From: an uncultured Oscillospiraceae bacterium
GTDB lineage: Bacteria; Bacillota; Clostridia; Oscillospirales; Acutalibacteraceae
Direction of reading: 5' to 3'
Length of the DNA: 8,801 bases
Assembly (NCBI GenBank): GCA_900549055.1
Contig: URNB01000090.1
Coordinates: forward strand, 1-8,801
Shown here: in pieces, positions 5,035 through 8,801 of the stretch
How positions within the stretch are numbered: the first letter of the stretch is position 1
Layout of the letters: the number at the start of each line of letters is the position of its first letter
Made by a program: the position numbers and the translations under genes
Notes under the pieces: generated by a model
What the model was told of the DNA's origin: nothing
The model's input: the letters and a program-made list of their open reading frames with translations, nothing else
Database searches by the model: none

Positions 5035-6480
5035 ATGAGCAGTTTAAGAGAAGAATGCGGAGTATTCGGAGTATACTCGGGTGAGACCAGCGACGTTGCA
5101 AGCACTGCGTATTACGGCTTGTTCGCACTCCAGCACCGCGGGCAGGAATCCTGCGGGATTGTGGTAAACGATGACGGTGTTTTCAACGATTTTAAGGATA
5201 CGGGACTTGTAAACGATGTTTTTACACCCGAAATTATAGAACAATTGGGTGAAGGCAACATTGCGGTAGGTCATGTACGCTACGGCACTACCGGCTCAAA
5301 CGACCGCAGCAACGCGCAGCCAATTGTGGTTAATCACATAAAGGGAAAAATGGCGCTGGCTCACAACGGAAATCTGATAAATTCAGGTGAGCTTCGCCGC
5401 GAATTGGAGCTTGAAGGCTCGATTTTCCACACCACAAGCGATACGGAAGTAATATCCTATATTATAACAAAGGAGCGCCTTACCGCCCCCTCAATAGAGC
5501 AGGCGATAAACGCCGCAATGAACCGCATCAAGGGAGCTTATTCGCTGGTTATAATGTCACCCTCAAAGCTTATTGCGGCGCGCGATGAAAACGGCTTCCG
5601 CCCGCTTTGCTACGGCAAAACGGGGGACGGAAGATATATCGTAGCTTCCGAAAGCTGCGCGCTTGACGCGGTGGGGGCGGAATTTATACGCGATGTAAAG
5701 CCCGGCGAAATAGTTGTGTTTGACAAAAACGGGGTCAGAACCATCGAAGACCACTGCAAAAAAGCACCTTGCTCACTTTGCGTTTTTGAGTACATTTATT
5801 TTGCGCGCCCCGATTCGGTAATAGACGGCTGCTCGGTGCATACCGCAAGGCAAAGGGCGGGCGCGTTTTTGGCGCTTGAGCACCCGGTGCAGGCAGATGT
5901 GGTAATAGGCGTGCCAGATTCCGGACTGGACGCGGCGCTCGGTTATTCAAAGCAATCGGGCATACCCTATGAAATAGGCTTTATAAAGAATAAATACATA
6001 GGCAGAACCTTTATAGCCCCGGGGCAGAAAAGCCGCGAGGATAAGGTTAAAATTAAACTGAACCCCATAGCCGAGGTGGCGCGCGGCAAGCGAATCGTTA
6101 TGATAGACGATTCAATTGTGCGAGGCACCACAAGCGCCAGAATAGTAAAGCTTTTGCGCGAGGCGGGCGCTAAGGAAATACATATGCGCGTGTCCGCACC
6201 GCCGTTTATGAACCCCTGCTATTACGGAACGGATATTGACTCCAGAGAAAACCTGATAGCCTGCAAGCACTCGGTTGATGAAATTGCAAGGCTCATAGGC
6301 GTTGATTCCCTCGGGTATTTAAGCGTTGAAAGCGTAAAACAGATTGCAAAGGGCGTTCACGGTACGGGCTACTGCACCGCCTGTTTTGACGGAAAATACC
6401 CGACCGAAATACCGTCGGCGCCCATGAAAAACAGATTTGAAACCAAAATTTCCGAAAATAAGGAGAACGGCAATGAATAA
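5035..6480 (+). CDS. purF: Amidophosphoribosyltransferase (PurF), [4Fe-4S] type
   Basis: Catalyses the first committed step of purine synthesis, PRPP plus glutamine to phosphoribosylamine. The 481-residue product combines an N-terminal Ntn glutaminase and a C-terminal phosphoribosyltransferase. A short leader (residues 1-7) ends in EE before C8, which by family precedent is exposed by self-cleavage and becomes the nucleophile. Glutaminase motifs are RYGTTGS (82-88), AHNGNL (109-114) and TTSDTEV (133-139). The PRPP-binding loop is VMIDDSIVRGTTS (355-367). Cysteines at positions matching the four B. subtilis cluster ligands are all present (C249, C395, C447, C450), so it should be the oxygen-sensitive iron-sulfur form. 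The ATG has GGAGG (5025-5029). It is 15 bp after purC, and its last 8 bp overlap purM. Confidence 0.97.
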   Translation: MSSLREECGVFGVYSGETSDVASTAYYGLFALQHRGQESCGIVVNDDGVFNDFKDTGLVNDVFTPEIIEQLGEGNIAVGHVRYGTTGSNDRSNAQPIVVNHIKGKMALAHNGNLINSGELRRELELEGSIFHTTSDTEVISYIITKERLTAPSIEQAINAAMNRIKGAYSLVIMSPSKLIAARDENGFRPLCYGKTGDGRYIVASESCALDAVGAEFIRDVKPGEIVVFDKNGVRTIEDHCKKAPCSLCVFEYIYFARPDSVIDGCSVHTARQRAGAFLALEHPVQADVVIGVPDSGLDAALGYSKQSGIPYEIGFIKNKYIGRTFIAPGQKSREDKVKIKLNPIAEVARGKRIVMIDDSIVRGTTSARIVKLLREAGAKEIHMRVSAPPFMNPCYYGTDIDSRENLIACKHSVDEIARLIGVDSLGYLSVESVKQIAKGVHGTGYCTACFDGKYPTEIPSAPMKNRFETKISENKENGNE

Positions 6481-7513
6481 TTCACAGTCAAAATCATACG
6501 CCGCCGCCGGCGTTGATATAACCGCAGGGTATAAGTCGGTTGAGCTTATGAAAAGCCACATTGCAAGAACAAAAACATCCGGCTGCCTTGACGATGTGGG
6601 AGGCTTCGGAGGTTGCTTCGGGCTTGACCTTAAGGGCATTGAAGAGCCCGTTTTGGTTTCGGGAACAGACGGCGTAGGCACAAAAATCAAGCTTGCCATG
6701 CTGCTTGACCGCCACAATACAATCGGCATAGATTGCGTTGCAATGTGCGTTAACGATATAATCTGCTGCGGGGCAAAGCCGCTTTTCTTTCTTGATTATA
6801 TTGCCTGCGGAAAAAATCACCCCGAAAAAATAGCGGATATAGTAAGCGGTGTGGCAGAGGGCTGCGTAAGGGCGGGCTGCGCGCTTATAGGTGGCGAGAC
6901 TGCCGAGCACCCGGGACTTATGCCCGAAGACGATTACGACCTTGCAGGCTACTGCACTGGTATTGTAGATAAAGCTAAAATGCTGCAAAAAAACACGGTT
7001 AAAGAGGGCGACGCGGTAATAGCGCTGGCTTCTTCAGGAGTACATTCAAACGGCTTTTCGCTTGTGCGGCGGGTGTTTGACATTGAAAACTGCGACCTTA
7101 CCTCTCCGCTTAAAAAACTCGGCGGCAGAACGCTCGGCGATACGCTTTTAGAGCCTACCAAAATCTATGTTAAATCAATGCTTGCACTTTTTGAAAAGGT
7201 AAATGTTAAAGCGGTATCGCACATAACGGGCGGTGGCTTTTACGAAAATATCCCGCGTGCACTGCCGGGCGGCTATTCGGTCAAGGTCGATAAGGCGTCT
7301 CTTAAAATTCCGCCGATATTCCGACTTATTGAGGAAAAGGGGAATATTCCCGAGCGAGATATGTTCAACACCTTTAATATGGGTGTCGGTATGAGCGTGA
7401 CCGTGGCGGACGAGGACAAGGAAAAAGCTGTGGAAATTCTCAAAGCAAACGGCGAGGACGCTTATATTATAGGCTCGGTTATTAAATCCGATGAGGGTGT
7501 TATAATTGAATAA
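6473..7513 (+). CDS. purM: Phosphoribosylformylglycinamidine cyclo-ligase (AIR synthetase, PurM)
   Basis: ATP-dependent closure of the imidazole ring, FGAM to AIR. The 346-residue product is the standard PurM length. Motifs in order: YAAAGVDITAGY (9-20), the nucleotide-binding GTDGVGTKIKLA (64-75), CVNDIICCGAKP (92-103), GGETAEHPG (140-148), SSGVHSNGFSLVR (187-199), HITGGGFYENIPR (250-262) and FNMGVGM (301-307). Met is common at the sixth residue of GGETAEMPG; His occupies it here. The start is ATG 6473, which has AAGGAGA (6460-6466) upstream and overlaps the end of purF by 8 bp. An in-frame TTG at 6437 lacks a ribosome-binding site. The overlap suggests translational coupling. Confidence 0.97.
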   Translation: MNNSQSKSYAAAGVDITAGYKSVELMKSHIARTKTSGCLDDVGGFGGCFGLDLKGIEEPVLVSGTDGVGTKIKLAMLLDRHNTIGIDCVAMCVNDIICCGAKPLFFLDYIACGKNHPEKIADIVSGVAEGCVRAGCALIGGETAEHPGLMPEDDYDLAGYCTGIVDKAKMLQKNTVKEGDAVIALASSGVHSNGFSLVRRVFDIENCDLTSPLKKLGGRTLGDTLLEPTKIYVKSMLALFEKVNVKAVSHITGGGFYENIPRALPGGYSVKVDKASLKIPPIFRLIEEKGNIPERDMFNTFNMGVGMSVTVADEDKEKAVEILKANGEDAYIIGSVIKSDEGVIIE

Positions 7514-8126
7514 TAAGGTAAATCTTGCGGTGCTGGTATCGGGCGGCGGAACGAATTTGCAGGCGCTGATCGACGCCCAAAAAAACGGTATCATAACAAG
7601 CGGCGAAATAAAGCTTGTGGTTTCAAGCAATAAAAACGCCTATGCCCTTAAAAGGGCGGAAAATGCGGGAATTAAAACTGCGGTTTGCGAAAGAAAGGGA
7701 ATTTCGCAAAAGGAATTTGAAGAAAGCATTTTAAACGCGCTGGAAAAAGAAAAAATCGAGGTTATTGTGCTTGCGGGCTTTATGAGTATTTTAAGTGCGG
7801 ATTTTGTAAAGCGCTACCCCGACAGGATAATAAATGTGCATCCGTCGCTTATACCGTCATTTTGCGGCGAGGGCTTTTACGGGCTTAGGGTTCACAAGGC
7901 GGCGCTTGATTACGGCGTTAAGGTGACGGGAGCTACGGTGCATTTTGTTAACGAAATACCCGACGGCGGCAGAATAATAATGCAAAAGGCGGTTGAAATT
8001 AAAGAAAACGACACGCCCGAAGCTCTGCAAAAGCGGGTTATGGAAAACGCCGAATGGGTAATACTGCCTGCGGCTGCCGAAAAGGTTTGCAAAGAAATTA
8101 AGGAGCGGAAAAATGAACGTATATAA
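7506..8126 (+). CDS. purN: Phosphoribosylglycinamide formyltransferase (GAR transformylase, PurN)
   Basis: Transfers the formyl group of 10-formyl-tetrahydrofolate to GAR. The 206-residue product has the usual PurN length. The N-terminal VLVSGGGTNLQAL (9-21) is the phosphate-binding loop. The catalytic triad equivalents of E. coli N106, H108 and D144 are visible as N110 and H112 in INVHPSLIPSF and D153 in NEIPDGG. The folate-site segment LAGFMSILS (89-97) is intact. The start is TTG 7506, with GAGGGTG (7493-7499) 6 bases upstream, overlapping the end of purM by 8 bp. As a 10-formyl-THF user it is a natural target for ZTP-riboswitch control, because low folate both slows this enzyme and raises ZMP. 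Confidence 0.96.
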   Translation: MNNKVNLAVLVSGGGTNLQALIDAQKNGIITSGEIKLVVSSNKNAYALKRAENAGIKTAVCERKGISQKEFEESILNALEKEKIEVIVLAGFMSILSADFVKRYPDRIINVHPSLIPSFCGEGFYGLRVHKAALDYGVKVTGATVHFVNEIPDGGRIIMQKAVEIKENDTPEALQKRVMENAEWVILPAAAEKVCKEIKERKNERI

Positions 8127-8801
8127 ATCCTACGATATATCTACCCTTTTAAAAGACAACGAGTATGCGGGGCGCGGAATAGTTATAGGAACCTCGCCCG
8201 ATAGGAAAAATGCGGTGTGCGCGTATTTTATTATGGGCAGGAGCGAAAACAGCCGCAACCGCGTGTTTGTGAAAGAGGGAGAAACGCTTAAAACCGAGCC
8301 CTTTGATGTTTCAAAGGTCAGTGACCCTTCGCTTATAATTTACAATGCCGTCCGCAAAACGGAAAACAGCCTTATTGTTACGAACGGCGACCAAACAGAC
8401 ACGGTATATAATTTAATGAACGAGGGCAAAAGCTTTAAGGAAGCGCTTGAGACCCGCGAATTTGAGCCCGATGCGCCGAATTTCACCCCCAGAATAAGCA
8501 GTATACTTTATTTTGAAAACGGCTTTAATTATGAAATGAGCATTTTAAAAAGTATAGACGAAAACGGCTCGGAATGTTGCCGTTATACCTATTCTTATCC
8601 GTCGGTTGCGGGACTTGGGCATTTTATACACACCTATAACTGCAACGGCGACCCGCTGCCTACATTTACGGGCGAGCCGCACAGAATAAGTATTAAAAAT
8701 AATATTGAGGAATTTGCAGGAGAAATATGGGAAAGTCTTAATGTGGATAACAAAATTTCGCTTTATGTGCGTTATACCGATATTGAAACAGGCAAGTACA
8801 C
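8113..8801 (+). CDS. purO: IMP cyclohydrolase, PurO-like (3' end cut by window)
   Basis: No stop occurs before the window edge, so 229 codons are visible. The product starts MNVYKSYDISTLLKDNEYAG and contains RGIVIGTSPD (21-30), AYFIMGRSENSRNRVF (37-52), VTNGDQTDTVYN (89-100), PDAPNFTPRISS (119-130) and a Tyr/Gly-rich SYPSVAGLGHFIHTYN (161-176). I recognise these as the archaeal-type PurO/IMP cyclohydrolase family (Pfam IMP_cyclohyd), which converts FAICAR to IMP and replaces the cyclohydrolase half of bifunctional PurH. The assignment is from memory of family motifs, not a search. The ATG has AAGGAG (8100-8105) upstream and overlaps purN by 14 bp. Family members are only slightly longer than what is visible, so little is missing. 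A separate AICAR formyltransferase would be expected downstream. Confidence 0.85.
   Translation, partial: MNVYKSYDISTLLKDNEYAGRGIVIGTSPDRKNAVCAYFIMGRSENSRNRVFVKEGETLKTEPFDVSKVSDPSLIIYNAVRKTENSLIVTNGDQTDTVYNLMNEGKSFKEALETREFEPDAPNFTPRISSILYFENGFNYEMSILKSIDENGSECCRYTYSYPSVAGLGHFIHTYNCNGDPLPTFTGEPHRISIKNNIEEFAGEIWESLNVDNKISLYVRYTDIETGKY

Noticed and set aside
6437..6472. In-frame TTG start for purM at 6437
   Set aside because: No ribosome-binding site precedes it, it would overlap purF by 44 bp, and ATG 6473 gives the standard length with AAGGAGA upstream.
6494..6988. 164-codon open frame on the minus strand inside purM
   Set aside because: It is antisense to a clearly conserved enzyme, has no recognisable domain, and reflects codon composition of purM.

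Overview
This window looks like ordinary chromosomal housekeeping DNA from a low-to-moderate GC Gram-positive bacterium, most likely a member of Clostridia (Bacillota). The signs are strong GGAGG ribosome-binding sites, two TTG starts, a DivIB/FtsQ protein with a basic cytoplasmic tail, an iron-sulfur type PurF, and a ZTP riboswitch ahead of a purine operon that ends in a PurO-like IMP cyclohydrolase. All genes are on the + strand. I cannot assign a genus from the sequence.

Layout: (1) Positions 1-315 hold no gene. They are a repeat-rich stretch with several perfect small hairpins and a long imperfect inverted repeat (about 84-232), followed by a weak possible promoter and a GAGA-loop hairpin just before murA. 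(2) Positions 316-3566 are a small cell-envelope and division block: murA, ftsQ/divIB and ftsZ. murA and ftsQ are tightly coupled. ftsZ has its own near-consensus extended -10 promoter, an upstream palindrome, and a clear terminator at 3580-3612. No ftsA lies between ftsQ and ftsZ. (3) Positions 3634-8801 are a de novo purine operon. A TTGACA/TATAAT extended -10 promoter drives a leader containing a ZTP/ZMP (pfl) aptamer whose last conserved bases are also the 5' arm of an intrinsic terminator. It is followed by purE, purC, purF, purM, purN and a purO-like IMP cyclohydrolase cut by the window edge. The early genes are 14-15 bp apart; the last three junctions overlap by 8, 8 and 14 bp.

How it works together: PurF makes phosphoribosylamine, PurN formylates GAR with 10-formyl-THF, PurM closes the first ring (AIR), PurE moves the carboxylate of N5-CAIR, PurC adds aspartate to give SAICAR, and the PurO-like enzyme closes the second ring to IMP. 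ZMP (AICAR) accumulates when 10-formyl-THF is short, so a ZTP switch here would raise expression of the whole set. The formyltransferase step (AICAR to FAICAR), PurD, PurL, PurB and PurK are not in the window.

I found no convincing unknown multi-gene system. The points most worth a second look are the detailed fold of the ZTP riboswitch with a competing 5' hairpin, the inverted-repeat element upstream of murA, the palindrome before the ftsZ promoter, the sharp codon-usage shift of ftsZ, and its short, unusual C-terminus.
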